NCBI GenBank assembly: GCA_907163225.1
Contig: OU015322.1
Location: 2,457,001 to 2,521,000 of the forward strand
DNA length: 64,000 bases
DNA from: an uncultured Rhodocyclaceae bacterium
GTDB lineage: Bacteria; Pseudomonadota; Gammaproteobacteria; Burkholderiales; Rhodocyclaceae
Direction of reading: 5' to 3'
Below, piece after piece: positions 1-7,866 of the stretch; the first letter of the stretch is position 1, and each line of letters starts with the position of its first letter. Position numbers and translations under genes: made by a program. Under the pieces are notes generated by a model. It saw only the letters and a list, made by a program, of their open reading frames with translations, did not search any database and was not told the DNA's origin.

Positions 1-2
1 CG

Positions 3-1190
3 GATTTGCAGGCGGTGGCGGACAAGCTGACGACCGATGTCCGCGTTGGGGAACTGAAGTCTTACAAAAGCCTGGCTCTGATCGCCCACAGCATGGGCGG
101 GCTGGCCGTCCAGCGCGCCTTGCTCGATAGCGCGGCGCTGCGCGAGCGGGTCAGTCACGTTTTTCTGTTCGGCACGCCGAGCGGCGGGCTGGTCAAGGCT
201 TCGTTGATTCGCTTGCTGAAGCCGCAGTTGCGAGACATGGCCTCAGGCGGCGACTTCATCAAGCGGCTGCGCCAGCAATGGGACGGGCTTTTCAAGCCGA
301 AGAAAGGCAAGTCCTTCACCCTCTCGGTGGTCGGCGGCCTGCGCGACGAGTTTGTGCCTTACGAGTCTTCGCTGGGGCCGTTCCCGGAGGCCGACTATCC
401 CGGCTCGCGCTTCGTCGTGCCGGGTAATCACCTGGAAATCGTCAAACCGGGCGCCGCCGATGCGGAGAGCGTGCAACTCGTCATCAACCGTCTGGTCGGC
501 GAGGCGGCGCCGGCCGGGCCGTGGAATGCAGCGCGGGTGGCCATTGAGTCGCGCGATTTTCAGCGGGCAGTGAACTTGCTCGAAGCGCGGGCGGCGGAGC
601 TGGATCAGGAGGGGCTGGCGCAACTGGCGTTGAGCCTGGAAGGTGTCGGCCGCCAGGAGGACGCCATCGATTTGCTCAAACGTCACGGCAATTCCGGCAC
701 CGACGCCATGGGGGTGCTGGCCGGGCGGCTCAAGCGGCGCTGGCTGCTGACCCGGAGCGAGGCGGACGGCAGTGCGGCCCGCCAGCTCTACACCGAGGCG
801 CTGACGCTGGCGTCGGCCGCGAATGACTTCGCCCAGGCCTACTATCACGCGGTCAACGTCGCTTTTTTCGAACTTTTCGCCGACAAGCAGCGTGTGTCTG
901 CACGTGCCACGGCGCAGCGGGCGCTCGACTATTGCGCCCTGGCCGAGGAGTCCGAACTGACCCCCCAGCGCAAATGGCGGCTGGCCACCGAGGGCGAGGC
1001 CTTGCTTCATCTGGGCAGGGCGGAGGAGGCTTATGCGCGCTACCGGCAGGCGGCGGCGCCCGAGCTGGGCGCCACGCCGCGGGAACTGGAATCGATGTAC
1101 CGCCAGGCCATCTACCTGAGCCGCGAAATCGGCAACACGGCGATGCGCCGGGAATTGACCAAAATCTTTCGTCACGAGGACGGCGTATGA
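3..1190 (+). CDS. Alpha/beta hydrolase with C-terminal TPR scaffold (5' end outside window)
   Basis: The reading frame is open to the left edge, so the N-terminus is missing. Counting from the TTG codon at 6, residues 1-150 look like the second half of a serine hydrolase: a nucleophile elbow AHSMGG with Ser29, an acid candidate Asp114 in RDEFVPY, and a His142 in GNHLEI. Residues 165-390 are helical repeats rich in Ala/Leu with the pattern LAGRLKRRW and QAYYHAVNVAF, resembling the TPR-type scaffold of the next protein. The gene overlaps the next one by 4 bases (ATGA), so the two are almost certainly translated together. By inference the hydrolase is an effector whose activity is set by the TPR scaffold; its substrate (lipid, peptide or other ester) cannot be told from sequence. 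It could instead be a housekeeping lipase-like protein, but the partner gene argues against that. Confidence 0.8.
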   Translation, partial: DLQAVADKLTTDVRVGELKSYKSLALIAHSMGGLAVQRALLDSAALRERVSHVFLFGTPSGGLVKASLIRLLKPQLRDMASGGDFIKRLRQQWDGLFKPKKGKSFTLSVVGGLRDEFVPYESSLGPFPEADYPGSRFVVPGNHLEIVKPGAADAESVQLVINRLVGEAAPAGPWNAARVAIESRDFQRAVNLLEARAAELDQEGLAQLALSLEGVGRQEDAIDLLKRHGNSGTDAMGVLAGRLKRRWLLTRSEADGSAARQLYTEALTLASAANDFAQAYYHAVNVAFFELFADKQRVSARATAQRALDYCALAEESELTPQRKWRLATEGEALLHLGRAEEAYARYRQAAAPELGATPRELESMYRQAIYLSREIGNTAMRRELTKIFRHEDGV

Positions 1191-2527
1191 AACCCCTTTG
1201 CTTCGTATTGATGCCCTTTGGCACCAAAACCATTCCCTCCGGCCAGACGGTCAATTTTGATGCGGTCTATGAAACCCTGATCCGGCCAGGCATCGTTGCG
1301 GCGGGGATGGAGCCCTTGCGGGCGGATGAGGAGGCGATGGGCGGGATGATCCACAAGCCGATGTACGAGCGGCTGATTCTGTGTGACTACGCGGTGGCCG
1401 ACCTGACCGGGGCGAATGCCAACGTGTTCTACGAGCTCGGCCTGCGCCACGGGGTGCGGCCGGCGACAACGGTAATGCTGTTTGGCGAGAAGGGGCCGCT
1501 GCCCTTCGATGTGGCGCCGCTGCGCACGATCCGCTACGAACTGGCGGCTGACGGCAAGCCGGCCGCTGCCGCGGCGGGGGCGGCCGGGGTGACGAAGTTT
1601 CTCGACGAGGCGTGGCGCAATCGCGATGAGCCGCCGAAGGACAGCCCGGTTTTCCAACTGGTCGAAGGCTACGCGGCGCCGGATATCGCCCGCCTGAAGA
1701 CCGATGTTTTCCGCGACCAGGCGAACTACGCGCTGGCCGCGCGGGAAAAGCTGGCCGCCGCCCGGCGGGCCGGCAAGGATGCGGTGAAGGCAGCGGCGGC
1801 CGAATTGGGCGACTTTGCCGCCGCCGAGTCCGGCGTGGTGATCGATCTGTTGCTCTCTTATCGAGCGGTCAGCGACTGGCAGGGCACGGTTGATGTGGTC
1901 GGCGCGATGGCCAAGCCGCTGCGCCAGAGCACCTTGGTCCAGGAGCAGTACGGTTTTGCGCTGAATCGGCTGGGTCGTAAGGACGAGGCGGAGTTGGTGC
2001 TCAAGGGCGTCATCGACGGCCGCGGGCCGAGCAGCGAGACCAACGGCCTTCTTGGCCGGGTTTACAAGGATCGCTGGGAGGCCGAGAAGAAGGCGGGCAA
2101 CCCGTTCGCTGCCAAGGGCTGGCTGAAGAAGGCTATCGATACTTACCTGCAGGGCTTCGAAGCGGACTGGCGCGACGCCTACCCGGGCGTCAATGCGGTG
2201 ACGCTGATGGCGCTGGCCGAGCCGCCGGATCCGCGCCGCAGTGAGTTGCTGCCGGTGGTGACTTACGCGGTAAAGCGCCGTGTTGCCAAGGGTAGCCCGG
2301 ACTATTGGGATTACGCGACGCTGCTCGAACTGGGGGTTCTGGCCAGGAATCAGGGTGCAGCGGAGGAGGCGACGGCGAACGCGCTGGCCTGCGTGCGTGA
2401 GAGTTGGGAGCCGGAAACGACGGCGCACAATCTGGCGCTGATCGCCGAAGCCCGCGCGGCGCGGGGCGACCCGTTGCCCTGGGCCGACGATATTGCCGCT
2501 GCGCTGCTGGCTCGGGCCGGAAAGTAG
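1187..2527 (+). CDS. Deoxyribosyltransferase-like domain plus MAP3K TRAFs-binding (DUF4071-type) TPR protein
   Basis: Protein of 446 residues. Residues 1-100 carry a nucleoside deoxyribosyltransferase-like/TIR-like Rossmann signature: VLMPFG at 7-12, RADEE at 45-49, CDYAVADLTG at 66-75 and NVFYELGLRHG at 79-89, with Glu83 at the place of the family's catalytic Glu. Residues about 150-440 match the regulatory region known from animal ASK1/MAP3K5 kinases, including SSETNGLLGRVYKDRW, FEADWRDAYPGVNAVTLM and SPDYWDYATLLELGVLA. The family knowledge is that bacterial relatives are predicted to make or sense NAD-derived signals in conflict systems. The start at 1187 overlaps the stop of the hydrolase gene; a longer frame open upstream from 932 is a shadow of that gene. 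It is the probable signal-generating or sensing partner of the upstream hydrolase. Confidence 0.85.
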   Translation: MKPLCFVLMPFGTKTIPSGQTVNFDAVYETLIRPGIVAAGMEPLRADEEAMGGMIHKPMYERLILCDYAVADLTGANANVFYELGLRHGVRPATTVMLFGEKGPLPFDVAPLRTIRYELAADGKPAAAAAGAAGVTKFLDEAWRNRDEPPKDSPVFQLVEGYAAPDIARLKTDVFRDQANYALAAREKLAAARRAGKDAVKAAAAELGDFAAAESGVVIDLLLSYRAVSDWQGTVDVVGAMAKPLRQSTLVQEQYGFALNRLGRKDEAELVLKGVIDGRGPSSETNGLLGRVYKDRWEAEKKAGNPFAAKGWLKKAIDTYLQGFEADWRDAYPGVNAVTLMALAEPPDPRRSELLPVVTYAVKRRVAKGSPDYWDYATLLELGVLARNQGAAEEATANALACVRESWEPETTAHNLALIAEARAARGDPLPWADDIAAALLARAGK

Positions 2528-2543
2528 TGGTCGGCCAGGCTTG

Positions 2544-2573
2544 CTGCGGTCAACCGGAAAAATAGGCTAAATT
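2544..2573 (-). repeat. Dispersed 30-bp repeat, copy 1
   Basis: The core GCGGTCAACCGGAAAAA lies at 2546-2562, read on the minus strand as TTTTTCCGGTTGACCGC. It begins 16 bases after the stop of the preceding gene, in the opposite orientation to it. The outer T-rich and GGCC part is poorly kept. Confidence 0.8.
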
Positions 2574-2651
2574 TAAACTTGCCAACAGTCTTGCAGGCGT
2601 GCCGGCATTTTGTCGCACAAACAATCTGCTGTATCGACAAGGAGTCAGCGT

Positions 2652-3986
2652 ATGGACAAAGACATCGAACGTGATCTGCCGGGCAATTTGCTGGCCAACC
2701 GCATCACCCGCCGCCAGATGCTCTGGCTGCTTGGTGCCAGTGCCCTGTCGGGTTGCGCTTCTTCGCCGATCGGCGGCGGCTCCATCCTGGTCGGCATGAG
2801 CGAGGATGAGGAAAAGGCGGTCGACAAGCAGGTCTCGCCGCAACAGTTTTCGCTGGATCTGGGGGCGGTGCAGGATGCGCAGGTCAACCAGTACCTGAGC
2901 GAAGTCGGCCAGCGTCTGGATGCCAATGTGCATCGGCCTCAGATGCCGTATTCCTACCGCGTGCTCAACGCCAATTACGTGAATGCCTACACCTTTCCCG
3001 GTGGGGCAATGGGGGTGACGCGCGGCATTCTGGTCGATCTCGACGATGAGGCCGAACTGGCCGCGCTGCTCGGCCACGAGCTGGGGCACGTCAATGCCCG
3101 CCATGCCGCGCAGCGGCAGGGTACGGCGATGGTCGCCCAGGTAGCGGTGGTTGGGGCGAGCATCATCGGCCAGGCGGCGGGCTACGGTGACCTGGCCAAT
3201 CTCGGCAGCCAGCTCGGCGCCAGCGCGCTGCTGTCGAGCTATTCCCGCGACAACGAGCGCGAGGCCGATGCGCTCGGCCAGGAGTACATGGTGCGCGCCG
3301 GTTACCCGGCGCACGGCATGATCGGCCTGCAGCAACTGCTGGTCGATCAGCAGAAGGAGTCGCCGGGCATGTTGCAGACCATGTTCTCGACCCACCCGAT
3401 GAGTAGTGAGCGGCGCGATACCGCCCGCCAGCTGGCCGAGACCAAATACGCCGCGAGCAACAAGCGTGATGTCGGACGCGAGCGTTTCATGGACAACACG
3501 GCGCCGCTGCGCCGCATCAAGCCGACCATCGATGCCTGCCAGAAGGGTGAGACGGCGATGGCCGGCAAGGAGTACGGCAAGGCGGAGGAGCGTTTTCGCA
3601 GCGCCCTGAAGGCGACGCCGCGCGACTATGCGGCGAACGTGCTGATGGCGAAGTGCCTGTCCGAGCAGGACAAGGACGCGCAGGCCATGGAATACGCCCA
3701 GGCGGCGACGCGGATCTACCCGCAGGAGGGGCAGGCCCACAAGCTGGCCGGCGTCCTGGCGCTTGGTCAGAAGGACCCTGGCGCGGCCTTCGAGCATCTC
3801 GACCGCTACGACCGCCTGTTGCCGGGCGATGCCGGTGTCACTTTCCTGAAGGGAGTTTCGCTCGAAGGCATGGGGAAGCGGCAGGAGGCAGCCCGCCAAT
3901 ACGCCGCATACCTGAAACGCAGCCAGCAGGGCAAGGCGGCGGAGTATTCAATGAGCCGCCTGCAGAGCTGGGGCTATCTCAAGTAA
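2652..3986 (+). CDS. M48-family zinc metalloprotease lipoprotein with TPR repeats
   Basis: Protein of 444 residues. The zinc site is HELGH at 142-146 with third ligand Glu204 in NEREAD. The N-terminus has twin arginines (TRRQM, 19-23), a hydrophobic stretch and a lipobox LSGC with Cys35, so it may be a Tat-exported lipoprotein; members of this family such as BepA and LoiP act in outer-membrane protein quality control. Residues about 290-440 form TPR repeats, as in BepA. The ATG at 2652 has GGAG nine bases upstream; a TTG at 2610 in the same frame has no such site and would bury the signal. No partner genes lie next to it. The role in envelope proteolysis is inferred from family. Confidence 0.9.
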   Translation: MDKDIERDLPGNLLANRITRRQMLWLLGASALSGCASSPIGGGSILVGMSEDEEKAVDKQVSPQQFSLDLGAVQDAQVNQYLSEVGQRLDANVHRPQMPYSYRVLNANYVNAYTFPGGAMGVTRGILVDLDDEAELAALLGHELGHVNARHAAQRQGTAMVAQVAVVGASIIGQAAGYGDLANLGSQLGASALLSSYSRDNEREADALGQEYMVRAGYPAHGMIGLQQLLVDQQKESPGMLQTMFSTHPMSSERRDTARQLAETKYAASNKRDVGRERFMDNTAPLRRIKPTIDACQKGETAMAGKEYGKAEERFRSALKATPRDYAANVLMAKCLSEQDKDAQAMEYAQAATRIYPQEGQAHKLAGVLALGQKDPGAAFEHLDRYDRLLPGDAGVTFLKGVSLEGMGKRQEAARQYAAYLKRSQQGKAAEYSMSRLQSWGYLK

Positions 3987-3991
3987 TTTGG

Positions 3992-4021
3992 TTTTTGGCG
4001 GCTTTTTCCGGTTGACCGTGG
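3992..4021 (+). repeat. Dispersed 30-bp repeat, copy 2
   Basis: TTTTTGGCGGC is followed by TTTTTCCGGTTGACCGTGG. It starts 5 bases after the stop of the M48 protease gene in the same orientation. The flank GAAGC on its right side is shared with the copy at 35722-35751. Confidence 0.85.
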
Positions 4022-4090
4022 AAGCCTGGAGGAGCGGCAATTCATCCTCGATACGCGCCGCCTCACTGCTGCTGGCGCTTATGCGCCCAG

Positions 4091-4125
4091 CTGTAACCGA
4101 TTTGTAACCCCCGATTCCCTAGGAT
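4091..4125 (+). promoter_or_regulatory. Candidate Pho box with -10 element
   Basis: CTGTAAC-CGAT-TTGTAAC at 4091-4108 has the 7-4-7 direct-repeat layout (11-bp period) of PhoB-binding sites. TAGGAT at 4120-4125 lies 11 bases further on, the spacing expected where a Pho box replaces the -35 element. It sits about 35-40 bases before the PEP-CTERM gene start. The call rests on pattern only. Confidence 0.5.
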
Positions 4126-4158
4126 TGAAGGCATTCGTCCAACAATCCAGATGGGGAA

Positions 4159-6894
4159 ATGGAAATGCGCGCAAATCGGGGAGTCAAGCGGAGTTGTCAG
4201 CTAGAGTTCAGGCTGACGCCATTGGCGGCGGCCTTGGGGATGATGCTGGCCGGGTCGGAGGCCGGCGCGGCTACGTTCAACTGGAACTGCAGTGGTACCA
4301 ACAATTGGGCAACCACGAGTTGCTGGTCTCCCGCCAGTGTTCCCGGTGTATCGGATAGCGTCTACTTGTCGCCGGTAGGCGGCAGTACAACTGTGACCTT
4401 TGATGCAGCAAGCGGGAATCGGAGCGTTTCATATTTTGTGCTGGGGCATGGCAACAGTACCGGTACGATTACGTTTGGCCAAACTGCCAGCAATCTCACT
4501 GTTTCCGCAAACCAAATCGTCGGCAACTCCGGGAACGCAATTCTGAATCAAAGTGCGGGCAACAACTCTGCCGGAGCTATATATGTAGGAAACGCCAGTA
4601 CGGCGGTAGGTTCGTACAATCTAAGCGGAGGTGCTGTAACGTCAGCACAGACCCGTGTTGGGTATTACGGAGCAGGAAGCTTCGTGAATAGTGGTGGAGC
4701 GCATTCAGGGAGTACCATGGATTTGGGTGTTTACAGCGGTGCGGCCGGCTCCTACACCGTGAGTGGCACAGGGACGACGACCATGACGGCTAGCCTTTTC
4801 GTTGGCAACTACGGTTCCGGTACCTTCACCCAGGCAGGCGGTACAACTAATATTAATAGCTGGACATATTTCGGTTATGCCCCCACTGGGCAAGGAACGA
4901 TGACTTTGTCTGGGGGTACCTTCAACACGGCCGGGATGACCGTTGGATTGAACGGGAGCGGATCGGTCACCCATACCGGTGGTTCAAACCGGATCATCAA
5001 CAATCGCGATTTAATTGTAGGTGCTGCGGCAAGCGGGAGCTATACGCTCAGCAATGGTTCTTTGAGCACCAACAACGAAATTGTTGGCTACGGCAGTAAT
5101 GGTACCTTCCATCAGCTTTCAGGCACACACACCGTCGCCAATATGTTGACTGTAGGCGGAACCGACAAGGGCACTGGCAGTTTTACATTGGACGGTGGCA
5201 GCCTTTCCGCCACCAGCATCCTCAACAACGGCAATTTCATCCAGAACGGCGGTAGCATTTCAGGATCCTTAACCAACAATGTCACTTTTATTTTTGGCGG
5301 TGGATCGTTTGACGGGCGCCTGACCAACAACGGCTCAACTGTGCTAAACGCCGATGCTCAGTTTGGCGGCGGTCTGGAGAACAACACTACAATCAACGTG
5401 GGGGCCAATCGCTCGCTTTCCTTGTACGGAAGCCGTTCGATGAACAACGGCAACATCGGGCTCTATGGCGGCTCAATCTACGAGTACGGTGGCCTGACCA
5501 ACGAAGGGATGATTTCCGGCTACGGCACGCTCGGTGCCGGGACCAATGCCGGCTTTACGAACAACGGCCAGCTGAACGTCACTGGTGGAAATCTGGTCCT
5601 GAATGAATCCGGCACCAACAAGAATATGGGGTCCCTGACCCTGAGCGCCGGGCGTCAGTTGCAACTGAGCGCGGTAACGACGCTGACCAATACCGGCTCG
5701 ACCGATCTGGCCGGTGGCCAGATTTCGGGTGGAGGTACCTTCGTCAATGCGGCAGGCGGCTCGGTGACCGGCAAGGGGACGATCCGCAGTTTTTTCAGCA
5801 ATGCCGGGTATCTGGGGGTCGGGAGTGGGACGACATCGATCACCCAAAACTTCGGCAACACTGGCTTGATTGACCTAGGGAGCAGTTCGGCAAATCTGAC
5901 TGGTGCTGCGATCATCAATCAGGGCACGATCCAGGGCTGGGGCAACATTGCCAGTTCCATCGCCAACAGCGGCACAATCGAAGCTACCGGCGGCACGCTG
6001 GCGCTGAGCAGCGGCACGGTCAGCAGCACCGGAAATCTGGTAGCCGGCAGCGGCGCCAAACTGCTGTTCACCAACGGTCTGGTCAGCAACGACGGCAAGA
6101 TCCAGTTGGCCGGCGGCACGTTCGACAACGGCGGCCGCAGCCTGGCGAACCTGGCCGCTCACGCCACCTCACCCTCCTCCGAGGGCGGCTCCATTACCGG
6201 TGCCGGCACTTTTCGCACCGGCGGGCTGACCAATGGCGGCGCGATCAACCTAAGCTTTGGCAACAGCAATTTCTCCGGTGCCATCACCAATCAGGATACC
6301 GGCAAGATTGTGGTTTCGAACGGCGCCCAGGCCACCTTTGCGGACAGCCTCAAGAACAACGGCGAACTGCGCGTTTCGGAAGGCGGCGCCGCCAATTTCT
6401 TCGGGGTGGTTTCGGGCAGCGGTGTCTTTTCCGGTGACGGTCAGTCGCGCTTCGAGGGCGGGTTCAACCCCGGCAACAGTCCGGCGCTGGTTACGGTTGG
6501 TTTCAAGTCCACTTTCAGCAGCGGTTCGTGGATAGACATGGAAGTGGGCGGCCAGACCCCAGGCAACTGCGCCACCTGTGCCGACAAGATCGTTTTCAAC
6601 AACAGCGTGACGCTCAGGGGCGGCGACCTGCGGGTGGCCTGGTGGGGTCCGTATCTGGGTGAAAGTGGGGCGACCTACGATCTGTTCGACTGGAATGGCA
6701 CGCTGACCGGCACTTTTGGTCATGTCAGCCTGCCCACGCTGGACAACGGGCTCGCCTGGCATACCGACAAGCTGTACACCACCGGCGAAATCAGTATCGC
6801 CGCAGTGCCTGAGCCTGAAAACTGGGCGATGATGCTGGCCGGTTTGGCCGTTCTGGTCGCCGTGGCGCGTCGGCGGAAAGATATGGTGAGCTGA
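4159..6894 (+). CDS. Large PEP-CTERM surface protein with beta-helix-type repeats
   Basis: Protein of 911 residues. An N-terminal region (about 1-35) has a basic start and a hydrophobic stretch ending AGSEAGA, reminiscent of the extended signal region of autotransporters. The body is built of Gly/Ser/Thr/Asn-rich repeats of the kind GSGTFTQAGGTTN and LTNNG, as in passenger beta-helices, but there is no C-terminal barrel. The end is a PEP-CTERM sorting signal: VPEPENW near 877, a hydrophobic helix, then ARRRKD. Such proteins are exported and processed by an exosortase, none of which is in this window. The start codon could be 4159 or 4165; GGGG at 4153-4156 fits either. The first third looks less GC-rich than the last third, which hints at a composite origin. 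Function is unknown beyond surface or biofilm roles inferred from the family. Confidence 0.85.
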   Translation: MEMRANRGVKRSCQLEFRLTPLAAALGMMLAGSEAGAATFNWNCSGTNNWATTSCWSPASVPGVSDSVYLSPVGGSTTVTFDAASGNRSVSYFVLGHGNSTGTITFGQTASNLTVSANQIVGNSGNAILNQSAGNNSAGAIYVGNASTAVGSYNLSGGAVTSAQTRVGYYGAGSFVNSGGAHSGSTMDLGVYSGAAGSYTVSGTGTTTMTASLFVGNYGSGTFTQAGGTTNINSWTYFGYAPTGQGTMTLSGGTFNTAGMTVGLNGSGSVTHTGGSNRIINNRDLIVGAAASGSYTLSNGSLSTNNEIVGYGSNGTFHQLSGTHTVANMLTVGGTDKGTGSFTLDGGSLSATSILNNGNFIQNGGSISGSLTNNVTFIFGGGSFDGRLTNNGSTVLNADAQFGGGLENNTTINVGANRSLSLYGSRSMNNGNIGLYGGSIYEYGGLTNEGMISGYGTLGAGTNAGFTNNGQLNVTGGNLVLNESGTNKNMGSLTLSAGRQLQLSAVTTLTNTGSTDLAGGQISGGGTFVNAAGGSVTGKGTIRSFFSNAGYLGVGSGTTSITQNFGNTGLIDLGSSSANLTGAAIINQGTIQGWGNIASSIANSGTIEATGGTLALSSGTVSSTGNLVAGSGAKLLFTNGLVSNDGKIQLAGGTFDNGGRSLANLAAHATSPSSEGGSITGAGTFRTGGLTNGGAINLSFGNSNFSGAITNQDTGKIVVSNGAQATFADSLKNNGELRVSEGGAANFFGVVSGSGVFSGDGQSRFEGGFNPGNSPALVTVGFKSTFSSGSWIDMEVGGQTPGNCATCADKIVFNNSVTLRGGDLRVAWWGPYLGESGATYDLFDWNGTLTGTFGHVSLPTLDNGLAWHTDKLYTTGEISIAAVPEPENWAMMLAGLAVLVAVARRRKDMVS

Positions 6895-6956
6895 TCGGAG
6901 CCGGGGTGCGGTATGGGCCGCATCCCCGGTTATCGGCCTTTCAATCTGAAGTTTGT

Positions 6957-6986
6957 TTTTTGGCCATTTTTTCCGGTTGACCGCGG
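6957..6986 (+). repeat. Dispersed 30-bp repeat, copy 3
   Basis: TTTTTGGCCAT followed by TTTTTCCGGTTGACCGCGG is the best match to the consensus. It lies 62 bases after the PEP-CTERM stop, in the same orientation, between that gene and the end of the minus-strand Crp-family gene. Confidence 0.85.
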
Positions 6987-7017
6987 ATGTCTCCGGAAAA
7001 GTAGTTTCAGGCGCAGA

Positions 7018-7692
7018 TCAGTCGCCGAAACTTCGCAGCCCGTCGAGATCGAGGATATTGATCCCGCCGTACTCGCTGCGCACCAGTCCAGCGTCTTCGA
7101 GTACCTTCAGCGCCTGATTGGCGCGCTGCCTTGAAACGCCGGCCAGATAGCCGAGTTCTTCCTGCGAAATCTGCAGCAGGCGGTTGGTTCCGGGGTAAAG
7201 CACCGGGTTGAACAGGGCGGCCAGGCCGCGCGCGATGCGGGCGTCGGTGTCGAGCATGCGCTCGTTTTCGATCATGCCGATGAACTGGCCGAGGCGCTCG
7301 TTCAGTTGCGCGATCATGTAGCGGTTGAACGGAATGCTGTGGTCGAGCAGCCACAGAAAGGTGGCGCGGCTCATGAAGGCGACGCGGGTTTCGCGCAGGG
7401 CCATGACGTCGTAGCGGCGCGGCTCGCTCTTGAGCAGAGAGCCTTCGCCGAACCAGCCGCCGGTGCTGATGCCGGTCAGCGAGGTGGTCTTTCCAGTCGT
7501 CCAGTGGCTGGCCATCTTGCCCAGGCCGTCGACGATACCCATCCAGTAGTCGACTGGCTCGCCCTTCATGCAGATGAAAGCGCCGGGCGCGAAGCTGCGT
7601 TCGAAGGTACCCGCCAGCGCCTTGGCCATTTCCTCGGAGGTCAGAGAGGGGCCCCAGACGGAGGCGTGCAGCAGTTCTTCGGCGTTTTTCAA
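7018..7692 (-). CDS. Crp/Fnr-family transcriptional regulator
   Basis: Protein of 224 residues with an N-terminal cyclic-nucleotide-binding-type beta barrel (about 15-125, with GWFGEGSLL near the phosphate-binding loop) and a C-terminal winged helix (about 150-220; ISQEELGYLAGVSRQRANQAL is the helix-turn-helix). No cysteine cluster for an Fe-S centre is visible, so it is unlikely to be an oxygen-sensing FNR. I chose the TTG at 7690-7692 because AGGAAATA precedes it; the frame stays open further upstream, but that would make an atypical leader. It is transcribed divergently from the acyl-CoA synthetase/ABC transporter operon and probably regulates it; the effector is unknown. Confidence 0.85.
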   Translation of the reverse strand: MKNAEELLHASVWGPSLTSEEMAKALAGTFERSFAPGAFICMKGEPVDYWMGIVDGLGKMASHWTTGKTTSLTGISTGGWFGEGSLLKSEPRRYDVMALRETRVAFMSRATFLWLLDHSIPFNRYMIAQLNERLGQFIGMIENERMLDTDARIARGLAALFNPVLYPGTNRLLQISQEELGYLAGVSRQRANQALKVLEDAGLVRSEYGGINILDLDGLRSFGD

Positions 7693-7722
7693 TATATTTC
7701 CTGGATTGTCTGCTCGATGACA

Positions 7723-7728
7723 ATTATA
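7723..7728 (-). promoter_or_regulatory. Possible -10 element for the Crp-family gene
   Basis: TATAAT reads on the minus strand about 30 bases before the TTG start. No convincing -35 hexamer accompanies it, which would fit an activator-dependent or autoregulated promoter. Confidence 0.3.
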
Positions 7729-7866
7729 CGGCCGGGCATTGCATACACTGCGTCGCACGGTGAGCAATTGTCCGGGGATGCAAGGTCTGTGTAAGCGAGC
7801 GCTCCCCACAATGATTCAAACGAACGTTAGACCGCAAACAACGAGTTGCGGCGGAGGAGACTAAGA

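Noticed and set aside
932-1186. The frame of the deoxyribosyltransferase-like gene is open 255 bases upstream of its ATG.
   Set aside because: This part overlaps the hydrolase gene in another frame and its translation is a Gly/Arg/Pro-rich shadow; the family motif starts right at the 1187 ATG.
7717-7774. GACAATT and AATTGTC as an operator for the Crp-family regulator.
   Set aside because: The half-sites are about 45 bases apart, much too far for a Crp-type dimer site.
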